From NCBI GenBank assembly GCA_033980235.1, contig CM067067.1:10642901-10706900 (forward strand): a stretch of DNA of 64,000 bases, read 5' to 3'. Below the pieces are notes generated by a model. It saw only the letters and a program-made list of their open reading frames with translations. It was not told where the DNA came from and did no database searches. The translations under genes and the position numbers were made by a program. The first letter of the stretch is position 1; every line of letters starts with the position of its first letter. Shown here piece after piece: positions 1 through 11,802 of this stretch. This DNA is from Diadema setosum. Taxonomy: Eukaryota > Echinodermata > Echinoidea > Diadematoida > Diadematidae.

Positions 1-2369
1 AGTATATGTATGTTTGTGTGTGCTGACTAATCAGTCTTAGATAGTCAGATGAAAGTCCTACCGACTGCCATTACTTCATGAAATCACTACATCAATTTCT
101 GCCATATGAGATGAATCAGTCAAACCTTCAACATTGATGTATAGTCACACATTGCCCACAGTTGGACTGTATGATTCATTCCTCAGGACTGCAGTCTCTC
201 ACTACACCGCAATTACTGTCTTGATCAGCAACAGCTATCCGTGCTTTGGGTAAATTTGACCAGCCCTGCACTTCCTCTTCTTAGCATACTCTCAAGTCGA
301 ACGTGGAGTAGACCTAGCTCGACCATAAAAGTAGGAGCGTTTTATCAAGCAGACGGGCAGAGAGAGTCTCTGAGTACGACGGAGGCCACTCGTCAGCGTG
401 GATATGATATGACAGAAATGCGGCAGCGGTCGACGAGCGATCGTCGAGGGTCTCCCAGTCCAGCTGTCTATGTGGGATCATGTTACCCTCGCACAGTCTT
501 TTGGATGTGGACATCATTCATGCAGCAGCAGAGTATAGTCTACAACCAGCAGACTCCTTATCAAACTACCTATTATCATGCATGAGCAGTGGTTTTGACT
601 GAGTGCATGATGTCGGGGCCAGTGATATACTAATCTACACAAGTGACAAAATGTTAGACAGCTTCAAATGACAAAGTTTGCACAACTATTGTCCCTTTGT
701 CAAGCTGGTAGGATTTTTTAAAAAGTAAAAAACAATTGTGATATATATCTTAAAAAGGAGTGGTGTATATATCATATATAAAGTAGTTGCCTGGTAGTAC
801 CCTTTATGAGAAAGATTCTTCTGAATGTCCTGACCTCCATACTATGCATGATGGCGCAATCATAACAATCATGATAACAAGAATGAAAATTACAAATAAC
901 AGGAAATTATAGTAACTAATATTTCAATATCATAATATGACTATTTCAGCCCACTTTTACATAAAGATCTCTTTTTCATGAGAAAATCACAGGATTAATT
1001 GGCTTAGTCATTATACTTAGTCAACATTAACGGTGAATGGAAAATAAACTTGAACTTGAACTCTGCTTTGCTTTACAGTGTGAGTGACAATGGGCAATTT
1101 TGATTTCCATCACTTTAGTCGCAGACATATATACTTGTCAAGAAAAACTGGCACTAAAATGTCTTGGCTCTGTTTTCATGTATAATTATGCAAGAGTCAA
1201 CTTCATGGGAATTACACAAACCTGTTTACAACCTTCACATACTATGTAAACCAAATCAAACCAATCATGGTGTTGTGTTGTCACACAGAACAACAAATGC
1301 AGTTCCCCGTGGCATGAAGGCAAGTCGGGAGTCTGAAATTTTAAGACTACACATGACCTGAAACACAATGTAATGTAATGTAATATCCTCTTTCCCACAT
1401 ATAATTGCAAGGGACACTGAGAAGCAGATTTCTGCTGCATGTATGTTTCATGGACATGGCTATCAATGAGATACAGAGCTAAATTATGATCTCCAATCTT
1501 TATCACACTAAATCCTCTAGAAATAGAATTCATAAAGATGTTGGGATAGGGGTGGGGTTTGGGTGGGGTGGGGTGAGAAGTTGGGTATCCTGAAAAACAA
1601 TAGAACCAGTCAATATCATACCCTTAGAGAGGGGCATCTATGATTGATTGATTACCTGTGGATTTCCAATCATGAAATACTCTTTCTCTCAGAGTTCACA
1701 ACCAAAAAAGAACCAAAAAAGAAAGAAAAAGAGAAAAAAAAGAATGCTAAATACTGTAATAGCTGTTAATAACCAGGAGGCCACAGAGTCACTCCTATAC
1801 AGAAAAAAAAAAGTATTACTGTGAGTCAGTCACAAGTTAGAGTCAGAGCTATGACACAGAGTAAATTCAAGGTTTGATTGAGCTAATGGCTCCTCTAAAT
1901 GTCCATCAAGGGTAACCATCCGCTGTACCATGGACAGAAAAATATATATCCAAGTTTATTGTGCCGGCATGGATGCCAGAGGTAAAGGACATACATTTGT
2001 GCCTGATGAGCAAACAATGGTAACAAAGAAATGACTGAAAAGCACCAGTCAAGCGAAGCGCAGTTATTTCTTTATCCAATCCTGCTGCAGTTGTTTTGGC
2101 AAAGGTGCTTTGTTTACATGGCATTTGGAAGAATCATTGTGACATGAAAATTGTGACAATCTGTTTCGTGGTTCATTTTCAGCAATCGAATGAATTTACC
2201 AAGGCAGACCTAACAGACCCATATTGTACATTTTTACTTACTCAACTCACACATCAATGTCTGTAAGTAAGTCTTTGTTGTGTTCACACCAAAATTATGT
2301 GTTTGGTCTGCAATAGCAAATACATTTGGGTTCACATCATAAGATCAACTACAGTGCATTAACTTGAGA
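1..2369. other. AT-rich non-coding stretch with one GC-richer patch
   Basis: No recognisable gene. Positions 241-585 form a GC-richer patch with overlapping open frames on both strands (114 codons on plus, 67 on minus) and CpG-bearing motifs such as GGTCGACGAGCGATCGTCGA; neither translation resembles a family I know. Positions about 1038-1062 hold ATAAACTTGAACTTGAAC, which resembles the hexamer tail of a non-LTR retrotransposon. The remainder is AT-rich with short A-tracts at 1700-1810. If Rab27 continues past position 1 this is intron. Confidence 0.4.
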
Positions 2370-2467
2370 TCAACCCATTGAGGACGGTTTGATTTTGCAA
2401 CAACAGTCCAAGCACTTCCCATAGACACCTGCCCGAGTATACTCGGGACTCATCCTCATTGGGTTAA
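2370..2467 (-). mobile_element. 93-bp-family TTAA miniature element, copy 1 (slightly degraded)
   Basis: Starts TCAACCCATTGAGGACGG and ends CTCATTGGGTTAA, matching the inverted ends TTAACCCGTTGAGGACG of the better copies. It contains the 16 bp palindrome CCCGAGTATACTCGGG. It is 98 bp long with a few extra bases in the middle. The orientation is the same as copies at 19602 and 62548. It has no coding capacity and is presumably mobilised in trans by a TTAA-specific transposase. Confidence 0.85.
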
Positions 2468-3178
2468 CTGCACGTAGGTTTGAATGCTCTCTCCATAACT
2501 GGCATAGAGTGTCCTCGCCTGACTTTCATACTTGGCAGACCAAATCTTCCTGCATGCCAAGCGACTGTGTATCCTGTGTTAGATACGCAGTGAGCGCTTC
2601 ATGGAAGTTAGCCATCAGTTTCTGTCATAACTCTGATCGGCTGTTTTTAAAGGGTGTCACGCATTACTCGTGATCACAGAGGGGATCGATGCAACAATGA
2701 CAGTTGCTGCAGGCCAACAATGTGCCCTCCGATCCATAACACGATGTTCTTCTGACCGTGAACTTCATGCGTGACTTTAGTAGTGCGATGGTGTGTGATG
2801 TGGTAAGCTGAAAAGTTTGCTGCTTTCAGGTGGATTGTCATGTGCATTGCAGGGATGAGCGAGGTATAACAATGCAGGGAATCATGTGACTCAAGCTGCT
2901 AAATACCACCTCACCCCCTAGAGAATTTTACACATCACTTTAATACCTCATTCCAATCCTTATTCATACACTGCTGCTAGTATGAAGTCACTAACTTATT
3001 TACACTTAGCATGTTTGCAATTACAAGAGTGAAGTTTAAGATTTCAGAAATAACAGTGTTTACTTGAGGAGAACATTCGTTGTATTCAAGTAAATGTTTG
3101 CTGCAGAAGGAAAAAATATATATACATTATACAATTGTTGACTACTCTGACGGGCAAGTTTTAAACTATTTGCCAAGT
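2468..3178. other. Unassigned non-coding stretch
   Basis: Somewhat GC-richer between 2480 and 2850 (CpG-containing, low in simple repeats) and AT-rich after that. No open frame of note and no splice-bounded exon that I can recognise. It may be single-copy sequence. Confidence 0.3.
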
Positions 3179-3245
3179 GGTGATTTCTCTACAGTGTTAT
3201 GCCCCTAGAAGAAGTCTAGTGGCATAGCACTGTTGAGAAATCACC
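3179..3245. repeat. 31-bp-arm hairpin with 5-nt loop
   Basis: The left arm 3179-3209 (begins GGTGATTTCTCTACAGTG) pairs with 3215-3245 (ends CACTGTTGAGAAATCACC) at 28 of 31 positions around the loop AGAAG. A second copy of the outer right arm (AGCACTGTTGAGAAATCACC) follows at 3281-3300. The size is like a pre-miRNA, but it may equally be the remnant of a small foldback element. Confidence 0.75.
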
Positions 3246-3474
3246 GGGCACAATATATACCAATTCACTGCACTTAAATGAGCACTGTTGAGAAATCACC
3301 ATGCACAATTCACAATAAGCAACAATGCACAAATAAAGATCTATACATGGGTAGGATATGCATAATGTGCATCTTGGAAAAAACAAAAATTAGATGGCTG
3401 CTTGCCAATATAGCAAAAACTATTTACCGCACCTGGGACCAAAATCGTGGATTCATCAAATGAGGTATATAAAT

Positions 3475-3720
3475 GAAGAGTTTGTTTGCAAAAACTGATA
3501 AGTCCATTTTTGAAGATTTTGAAGTACGCTCTCTGTCATAAAGTACAAAATAATCCCTTTTAAATGATATATTGGTCACTACATGTAAAGGACATTTTTG
3601 AAGTTATGGTCAAAACAAGCAAAAATTTTCTTATTATTCTCTTTATTTTTCTTGACCTTTAATCGCAAATATCTCCATTTGGCAAATATGGACTTATCGG
3701 TTTTTGCAAACAAACTCTTC
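3475..3720 (+). mobile_element. 246 bp inverted-repeat element, copy 1
   Basis: The 33 bp terminal inverted repeats begin GAAGAGTTTGTTTGCAAAAA and continue to AAGTCCAT. The left one is at 3475-3507 and the right one at 3688-3720. The copy is flanked by AAAT on both sides (3471-3474 and 3721-3724), consistent with a 4 bp target duplication. A second copy lies reversed at 4186-4428. It is non-coding and non-autonomous. Four-bp duplications are known for superfamilies such as Chapaev and Sola, but the ends were not matched to either. Confidence 0.85.
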
Positions 3721-3803
3721 AAATGTTTAGATTTGCGGGGAAACATTGATCACATATTTACGAGTAACAGGCCTTTCTGGACATACATCAAAGTTTACTC
3801 CCC

Positions 3804-3804
3804 C

Positions 3805-3840
<36 letters not shown>
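3804..3840. repeat. (CA)n microsatellite
   Basis: About 17 CA dinucleotides, directly readable. It lies between the two inverted-repeat element copies. Confidence 0.95.
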
Positions 3841-3841
<1 letters not shown>

Positions 3842-4185
3842 AACTGTTAAGATCTGACATAAATATCACCACTATCTGATGACTTTTTCAAGACAAAGTA
3901 CCAGGACCTGATATCTAATGAAGATATAATGAACTAAAGGACATTTATCTCTGCAACATTACAGGTGATTTTTACTCCCCTCGAGTGACTTTATAGCATG
4001 CAAGCAAACTCACTGTTGATGTTAAGAGTCATAAGTGGCAAAGAGATGAATCTCACAAGTGTATCGACTGGAAGGGAGCAACATTCATATCAAACATTCA
4101 TTCCACCTAAACTTGTGAATGTTTGTTTCTTATGGTGTCAAGAACTATTTCATATACACTTACAATGTATATATAGTCAGTATAT

Positions 4186-4428
4186 GAAGAGTTTGTTTGC
4201 AAAAACCGATAAGTCCATATTTGCCAAATGGAGATATTTGCGATGAAAGGTCAAGAAAAATAAAGAGAATAATAAGAAAATTTTTGCTTCTTTTGACCAT
4301 AACTTCAAAAATATACCTTTGTAGTGCCCGATATATCATTTAAAAGGTATTATTTTGTACTTTATGACAGAGATCGTACTTCAAAATCTTCAAAAATGGA
4401 CTTATCGGTTTTTGCAAACAAACCCTTC
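4186..4428 (-). mobile_element. 243 bp inverted-repeat element, copy 2 (reverse orientation)
   Basis: This is the reverse complement of the 3475-3720 element over its whole length with a few substitutions and small indels. It has the same GAAGAGTTTGTTTGC ends. It is flanked by ATAT on both sides, again a 4 bp duplication with different bases, which argues for independent insertion and not a local inverted duplication. Confidence 0.85.
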
Positions 4429-6067
4429 ATATACAGCATTATATACATGTTCATCGAAATAAATGACAGCATAACATGTGCTTGCATTTAGCAAAATGTT
4501 TCAGAAAGTTTCAGAAAGCAAAGAATCTTCATAACAGTACAAGTTGGGAAGTAAACCTCATGTTCTTTCACAGGTACACTGTATGCATATTTGGATCAGC
4601 AAAGGCCATTTCGTTTGATGCCATTATATACTCAAACCATCTTCAGGTGGTTGAAGCTGAGGTTGCCTGCTGAGCTGACTCTGAGCCACAGTACTTTGCA
4701 ATTCAGGAATGACAGGTTATCACACCAAAAGCTGACGGTTCAGGTCAGGCTTTGTGACATACACTATGTAGTACCAATTCCCTACCACATGCTGCCTGTG
4801 TGAACAGTACGTAGCAGAACTGAATCTTAAATTGCTTAAAAGCAGGTCAGTATGAACGGGGTGATTGTCAACTGGTTTCCATTGTGCTGCCCACTGTGAC
4901 GTGCCAAGGCATTTCAATTACTAGGTAGAAATGCAAGAATATGAGTTTCTTTGAACACTTAAATACAAAACAGAAATAAACAAAAGCCCCCACCATTGCC
5001 CTTGGCTGTTAATATGGCACACCATGACGGGATCACGAATGCCCCCATTTCATAAGGATGACATCTCCGTTGCAGGCTGGTCGCTACTGACGATGCAACA
5101 GTGCACAACAATATCTACATCCCCCCCCCCCCTTGCCCATTCAACTGTCAAAGCTGGACCTCAAAGCGGTTTGCTTGCAGAGTAGGTGGTGAACAAGAGA
5201 GATATGCTGAGAGGTAAAAAAGCAGAAGACAAATTGTAGCATGCCCACACGAATAGATATCCAACCCTTCTAGGGCATTATGGGTAATCTAATTTAAGTG
5301 ATACTGCATATCAATGAAAGACACACTGAGTCCTTGGCAAAACCTCTTCCATTTCATTCATCACAGGGGGCAGTGACCGCGCGACAAAGCCAACTGCACC
5401 CGTCTATTTCTGCAGAATATCTGGCCAAGTATAGTGAACGGTGAGTGTGCATAAATTCATGTTCCAAATCCAAACCATGGAAGGCTTATCAATAAGCTCG
5501 ACAGCTTAATGGTGAGAATGATTGAAGGCATCAATTATTAAAGAACAACTATTCGGACAGAGTGCATCCAGACCAGATTTTTAAGCAAGAGAGAGAGAGA
5601 GAGAGAGAAAAACATGCCTCGGTTCTTGCATTTTGCTAGCAGCTAACCAAATACAACATGGTTTCATCACATTCTGGGCCAGGCAGACATGGAAATGTAA
5701 TTAACAATGTACCTCATTACCCAGTTTTCCTGATAAAGTTCCAAAAACTGAAGCTGAAAAACTGCAGAATGAAGGTTTTCTACAAAAAACAACAACAATA
5801 ACCTGGAGTTTGATATTTGTTCAGATCTCAAAGGTTTGAAATCTAAACTATCTCCTGTCTAAATGCATGGGACTGAAAATTCTGTCAAATTTACACTTTT
5901 TTTTAAAAATTTCAATAAAGCACATTACTATGACAATGAATTTCCGCTTTTGTTAACATATGCGACCTCCTGCATACCTACTGCATCTTAAATTGAATTT
6001 TCTGAAGTCTGTGTTTATCTTGTGGCCTACTTCCTTGCTGTTTCTGTGGGATTTTTTTTTCTTTCTT
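4429..6067. other. Non-coding stretch with small repeat fragments
   Basis: No recognisable gene. It contains CCCCCATTTCATAA at about 5042, the same end motif as the foldback element at 20351-20510 (probable truncated copy), a C13 run near 5121-5133, and a (GA)n tract at about 5588-5608. The rest is unassigned. Confidence 0.4.
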
Positions 6068-6432
6068 TTAAAGGGGAAGGCTAGTAACTGATCAGTGGGA
6101 ATCGGTGGAAATGCTGGGAGATGATTGTTCCAATCCTTATGGGATTCATTCAAGAGTCCATGGCATATCTATTGTTGTGTGAAAATGATTTGCTTCAGAA
6201 CGGTCTCATATTCAAGTAATGTGCAGATTAATGCTCCGTCACTGACCAGGGACGCTAACCTGGAAGCATTAAACTGCACATTACTTGAATATGAGACCAT
6301 TCTGAAGCAAATCATTTTCACACAACATTAGATATACAATGAACTCTTGAATGAATCCCATAAGGATTGGAACAATCATCTCCCAGCATTTCCACTGATT
6401 CCCACTGATCAGTTACTAGCCTTCCCCTTTAA
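6068..6432. mobile_element. 365 bp near-perfect palindromic (foldback) element with TTAA flanks
   Basis: TTAA at 6068-6071 is followed by AGGGGAAGGCTAGTAACTGA. The same sequence inverted ends at 6428 and is followed by TTAA at 6429-6432. The arms are about 165-170 bp each, differ at only a handful of positions, and are separated by a loop of about 20 bp near 6240-6260. It has no coding capacity. RNA from either strand would fold into a long hairpin. It shares the TTAA-AGGG terminus style with the elements at 17415 and 27149. Confidence 0.9.
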
Positions 6433-6853
6433 GTAGAAACTAAGTGCGACAAGCACTTATCAATAAGGACCTTGTGTTAGATTTTAAAAACCACTTTTTT
6501 TTTTTCAATACACTTACATTGATCTATTTTTGGCAACTTCATCTGGATTTCTCAGTGCCTGCTCACAGGTAATGAACCATCAAACCAATACCCTGGGACC
6601 CAAAGGAAAAATTTAATCAATGTTCATTTACCTTCTCATGTAGAACCAAACCATTTGCACAAAAGAAAAAAAATATGTATGATGATCCATTCTCTCATAC
6701 GCAATGGCAATATCAACAAGGAGATTGATCAATTGTGAATCATCTAATCAGTGTTACCTAGCTCATATGATTTACAAAATGCCAAAAATAAAAAGGGGAA
6801 AATGTGAAAGCAATTGGACTGTTATCCCTGGTTGTCATCTTCCTACTACTAAA

Positions 6854-7105
6854 TGAAGGGGTTGGTGTAATATAGTGCTAACCCACACTTTTTGTCAAAA
6901 TTGAGTTACATGCATTTGCATAATCCTTATCCTTCACTCTAACCTCCGTGAAAATATTATATTTGAATTCGACCAATTAGATGGTTAACAATGCATGCAT
7001 TCATGTTTTATTCATGTACAATGTATGGACTTGCCAAACATTCAACAGCGATTTTCTCAAAATGACTATTGTGTGGGTTAGCACTATATTGCACCGACCC
7101 CTTCA
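6854..7105. mobile_element. 252 bp terminal-inverted-repeat element
   Basis: The left end TGAAGGGGTTGGTGTAATAT, continuing AGTGCTAACCCACA, is matched by the inverted right end TGTGTGGGTTAGCACTATAT through ACCCCTTCA, with about 33 bp of inverted repeat and two or three mismatches. AAT lies outside both ends (imperfect target duplication). The interior is AT-rich and non-coding. Confidence 0.82.
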
Positions 7106-7603
7106 ATTGTTCTTTTTTTTTTTGTGGTCAAATTCTAATACTGTCTAAACTGTATCATTGTTATTATATATTGACTCATATTGTTATTATTTCCAGAACG
7201 ACAATGATTCATCCGCCTACAGCATGTGGCATATATCCGACTCCTAACCTGCATTAGAGAAGAATTTGCTATATAACTGTATAATTGTACTTTTTTATTT
7301 TGTTTTTCTCTATGTTTCGGTCATTCTTGTACCCGTGCTCCCCATCTTAATCTTTAACTCGATTTTAACTGGGACCTACACTCAACAAGTTCGCTTTTAA
7401 GTAGGTTCCTTCATATTTCTTTAGCATTCATTCACAGATTCCAAACTTCGTAGATCGACCACTATATTTTTTATATATTTGCAATACTAGTATTCTATGT
7501 ATGTCTCCAGCTGGATATCATGTATTTCAATTAATTTTGTTATATTTGATGTATTTTTTTTTCATCAAGAAATATGAAAATAAATTGAAATTGAAATTGA
7601 AAT
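7106..7603 (+). mobile_element. Possible non-LTR retrotransposon 3' end
   Basis: AT-rich sequence ending at about 7575-7603 in AAATAAATTGAAATTGAAAT, a short hexamer (TTGAAA) array of the kind that terminates many CR1/L2-like retrotransposons. The upstream ~490 bp has the pyrimidine-rich look of a 3' UTR. No reverse-transcriptase frame is present, so only the tail supports the call. Confidence 0.35.
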
Positions 7604-10600
7604 TAGGTCAATGACTTTCTCACTCACATGTTCTAATTCAACATTTTTTGTAGTCATTTCAAAATTCCATCTGAAGTTTCAAAATCTAAATTGACAGTCA
7701 CTACAACTTTGATGTGATTGTCTGTTTCTTTTCTTTTCTTAAAAAATTCAGAGTATATATTTTCATGTTTCTGATAGTTACAGAATGTATGTTTATTGAA
7801 AACACTAGTTTGGCCAGGTAGAGAATAGGAAATATCTAAAATACACTGCCGTTACAAAGTATCGTCAAATTTGAAAAAAAAAAAGGAAAAAGACATGGCT
7901 TCCATGACAGATGCCTATTTCATCAATAAACATGCAGTATGCAATTTGATAAAAAGTGATATATTACTGCTTGACAGACAGATATATGAACGGCCTGCCT
8001 AGCCATCCGCGAGGACGAAAGCAGAAACTGCATATGCCCTGGAGCAAAACGTGTATCTCCAGAAGGAGCTGTTGTATGCTGAAAGAGTAGGTACGATGGT
8101 CCTCGCTTAAACAGGAGGGATTAGGAAACAATATTTTCTAACATTAAAGTAGGGCTCAATATGAAACCCAGTATGCGGGCATTACAGTAAACCGTACGTA
8201 ATTATTGTACCGATTAATATCCATGGCAACGTGCATGCAAGCACTACACACCCAGAGACAAAATGCAATTTAAAAAAAAAATAAATACAGCAGCATCATA
8301 GTCTGAGCTGATCACTGGAACAAACCTTAATCATCTGTTCCGCAAAATTAAACTCTTAAGAGTTTAAGGTATATAGTTGTCAAGTCACAATATCTATGCC
8401 CCTGCATATGCCAAGTATAGGCAGCACTGTTAATTTCAAACATGTTTTTGTTACAGAGTTCAAATGAACAACAATTGCAATTAAACATGTGATGGTGATC
8501 ACATTATTTTACACACATTATGTGTATATCTAAATAGGTTTCGTGCTATATAGATCTAATTGATATTTTTATTATTATCATCATGTGCCGGTGAACTGCA
8601 TTCAACTGCCCAACAGCAAACATGTTCAAACTGTGAATCTATCTGGGATTGATGGGAAAGTGGGTCAAGATTATTAGGAAGGCACTGTCCTGATGGCTTT
8701 TCACACTAGGGCCAGTCTTTTTGCAGAGGTGTTATCGGTCTCTTCCTGCCTTTCCCTTTTATAGCTCTTAAAAAAAATCACAAGAGACAATATAACTCAG
8801 TCCCACAATGCACCTGTCATGTTCAGTTCAGTTAGCACTACAATAATTGTACTGTAACAATTTCAATTTGCTCCTTTAAAGTGGAAATCCACACTCATCA
8901 TGGCTAAATTACATAAATGGCAATGATAGATGTCTACGTCTAAACATGTAATTTCTTTTATTCCACAAATGAGGAAGAAAGAAAAGATTTATTTCAAATC
9001 TGTGATGAAACTTGAAGCATTGACAATTTATTACAAAGCTTGTCATACATATATTTTAATGATGTATACAACACATGGATGTAATCTACATACTTAGAGT
9101 GACACTTTGAAGGAGGCACAGTGTGATATGATGTGCATATATGAAGCTTCCAACCCCATCTCCTTACATAAAAGAAAACACTGTCCTTAAAATCTGTTTG
9201 GGTTTTTTTTTTTTTTTTTTCTCAGATGAGCTGTCATGTAATACACCACATAACCAGAGACAAAAAAGGGGAAAAAATCAACAAACCCCTTTACCACCAA
9301 TACCTCAGACAGGATTCAAAGAGTAGGAAGTAATGACTGATATTAGATTCTGCATGGATGGGGAGGCAACACACCTGGCTAGACTAACAGAGAAACAGAA
9401 TGGGGTAAAGGAAGTGCAAGGTGTCGGCTGAAATGAAGAAAAATAGCTTAGACAAGCTGTCTTGAGAGAGCTTTTACTGTAATCCGAGTAAAGCCGCAGC
9501 CATTATGTTTAAAGGTAACACATATTAGTTTCCATGTGACTGCAGAAACTGTCATTCTTTTTTTTTTTTTTACCGGAAATGGATGCATAAGAAATTTGTG
9601 AAGTAACGCTGTGATAACAAGATTTTAGTTGGGTAACGACAAAAAAATGCAAAATATTACTCAACAAGCCACAATGTAAGTATTGCAATCTCTGAGCATT
9701 CCTGATCAAGGTCACTTTGTGATGTTTCTCCATAAATTACATCAATTACAATATATTGAACAAGAGCAGTATCCATCGTGCGAGAGTATATCACATTTGC
9801 AGCTTGTTACCTGCGCATGCGGTTCAATACTACTGCTAGGGCATAATGCAATCATCATGTATAATTCTACCTAACCCACTATTGAGTGGGGGGGGGGGGG
9901 GGGCTCTTAAGAAATAACAGTTGTATGCTTAAGATTGAAATTATTTACTTTCTTGAATGCAAAATGCTCCAAAACACATCATCATCCTGGCAATTCGCGG
10001 TAGCAAGACACGTTTCTTGGTAGAGCCTTTCGATACATTGCAAGCAAATTCCACAGGGAGGAAGAAGAATTTTGAGCCCTTCTGAGAACTAAGTCTCAGC
10101 TTTAATTGAAATCTCTACAGAGTGAAAGGCATACTTTAAAACTGTCTGGAATGCATATCAACCAATCACATTCATGCTATTCTTCATCATCTACTTCAGA
10201 CAGAACTAGGCCAAAAAGGACAAAATTGGAAATTGTGGTGGTGGTGGTGATGGGGGGGGGGGGGGGGGAGGACACACACAGCTGGAGACAGAATGACTGT
10301 CCAACTGTAATTGCAGTTCACTGTCAGAGAGAATATTGGAATCTTACATCAGTATCTTGTTTGGCAGAAACATTTTGGAATACAGCTTTTTTTTTCCCTT
10401 TTTTAATACAAACCAGCTAAAACAAAAGTTCCTGCTGGAAGAGTTATGTAAAGAATTGATTTCCAATGACTGCACCTGCCACAAATCTTCATATCCTCCA
10501 ATTTATCCACCGCTTCTCAATCCAAAATAAAAACCACAACATTTGACAAATGTCGGGTATTAAATTCTCATGTCTAATATTGACTCCTTTGTCGGCTACA

Positions 10601-10960
10601 GATTTCTGCTCAGGTGGTGCTTGTATGCTACAAAAAAAAAAAAAAAAGGTTGAAGACACAAAGGGCAGAATGATGAAGAAAAATTATCTCAGTGGTTGTC
10701 TTTCCTACTGTTGCATGTGATAAAAACAAAAATTTCAGTGTTATCTGAAATTTGTTTTTCTGTCGGGCACAGTAATCTTATTCAGCAACCGTGTGATACA
10801 TACAAAGATAATCGGCAAATGGTGGCTCAACAAAGCATACTCCACAAAACAAAATATTTCTATGTGCTATGTTACTAATTCAGAGCTTCCAGGATCCTAT
10901 CTGTATAATAAAGGAAGATAAATATTATACCTGTATTGATTTGATCTTTAGGTATTTCAA
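7604..10960. other. AT-rich non-coding stretch with homopolymer tracts
   Basis: No recognisable gene. Positions 7985-8110 are GC-richer but not identifiable. Long homopolymers occur at 9207-9220 (T), 9551-9571 (T), 9885-9903 (G), 10250-10269 (G) and about 10630-10647 (A). The short open frames here are chance frames. Confidence 0.4.
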
Positions 10961-11115
10961 TATTATTATTGCTGGAATTGTTATTACTATTATTATTATT
11001 ATTATTACTATTATTATTATTATCATTATTATTATTATCTTTATTATTACTACTATCTATATCATTATTATTACTATACTTGATATTACTATTATCATCA
11101 TCATCATCATTATTT
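10961..11115. repeat. (ATT)n/(ATC)n trinucleotide tract
   Basis: An imperfect ATT/ACT/ATC trinucleotide array of about 150 bp. The right edge reads CATTATTTATTCAGCATTTC, closely matching CATTATTTATTCGGCTTTCA at 16691-16710, which follows another ATT array. It is therefore probably the tail of a dispersed retroposon in minus orientation. Confidence 0.8.
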
Positions 11116-11802
11116 ATTCAGCATTTCAGACATGTGTACATACACAAATAAGCATATTAGCATATCTACAGTCTACTCTATCTACAGTCTACACTATATC
11201 GCCCACACACAGAATTGAAAACTCATCAATCTACGTCACCGGAGGAGACTGCACATTGAAAGGACGGGCTTGAGATTCTTACCATGTGTACTGAGATTAC
11301 TAGTAATGTGATAGCAAATACTTGACTTTTGAAAAATGCTCAGGTTGTGAAGGTAAATATACGTCACAGGAAAACACTGAGGGACTAAAATCTTCTTCAG
11401 TAGGCACGGTCAGACTGAAAACAGATTGAAAAGTTTGGCAGGAGTGGGGAAATATCCCTAGTTTGAGTGGGAAGATGCGTGAATAGATTCGTGGTAAGTT
11501 TGCAGTCACACTGGCAAAACTTCTCAATCTTTTGCGAGATCACGGCTATTGAGTTAATGCAGCAAGTCACTTGAAAGTTCTGAATTCTATTAAATCTAAT
11601 GCACAGTTATTGAAATTAATACAAGCAGGTGTTTCAATGCGAATCCCTAAGAGTGGACAAAATACATTCCTCTATGTCAGTTAGATAATTAACAGTAATG
11701 CATTTGAATAATCACAACTAAGTAATCATATTTGAGTGTTTTTGAGCTGTCATTGCTGTTTTCATGAATTCCTAATCCTTGCACAAGATCAACTTTAAAA
11801 AG
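11116..11802. other. Unassigned non-coding stretch
   Basis: Moderately AT-rich sequence with no simple repeats, no recognised family and no splice-bounded coding frame. It separates the trinucleotide tract from the tandem-repeat elements. Confidence 0.3.

Noticed and set aside
10869..11273. 134-codon frame rich in Ile
   Set aside because: Trinucleotide ATT repeat in frame.
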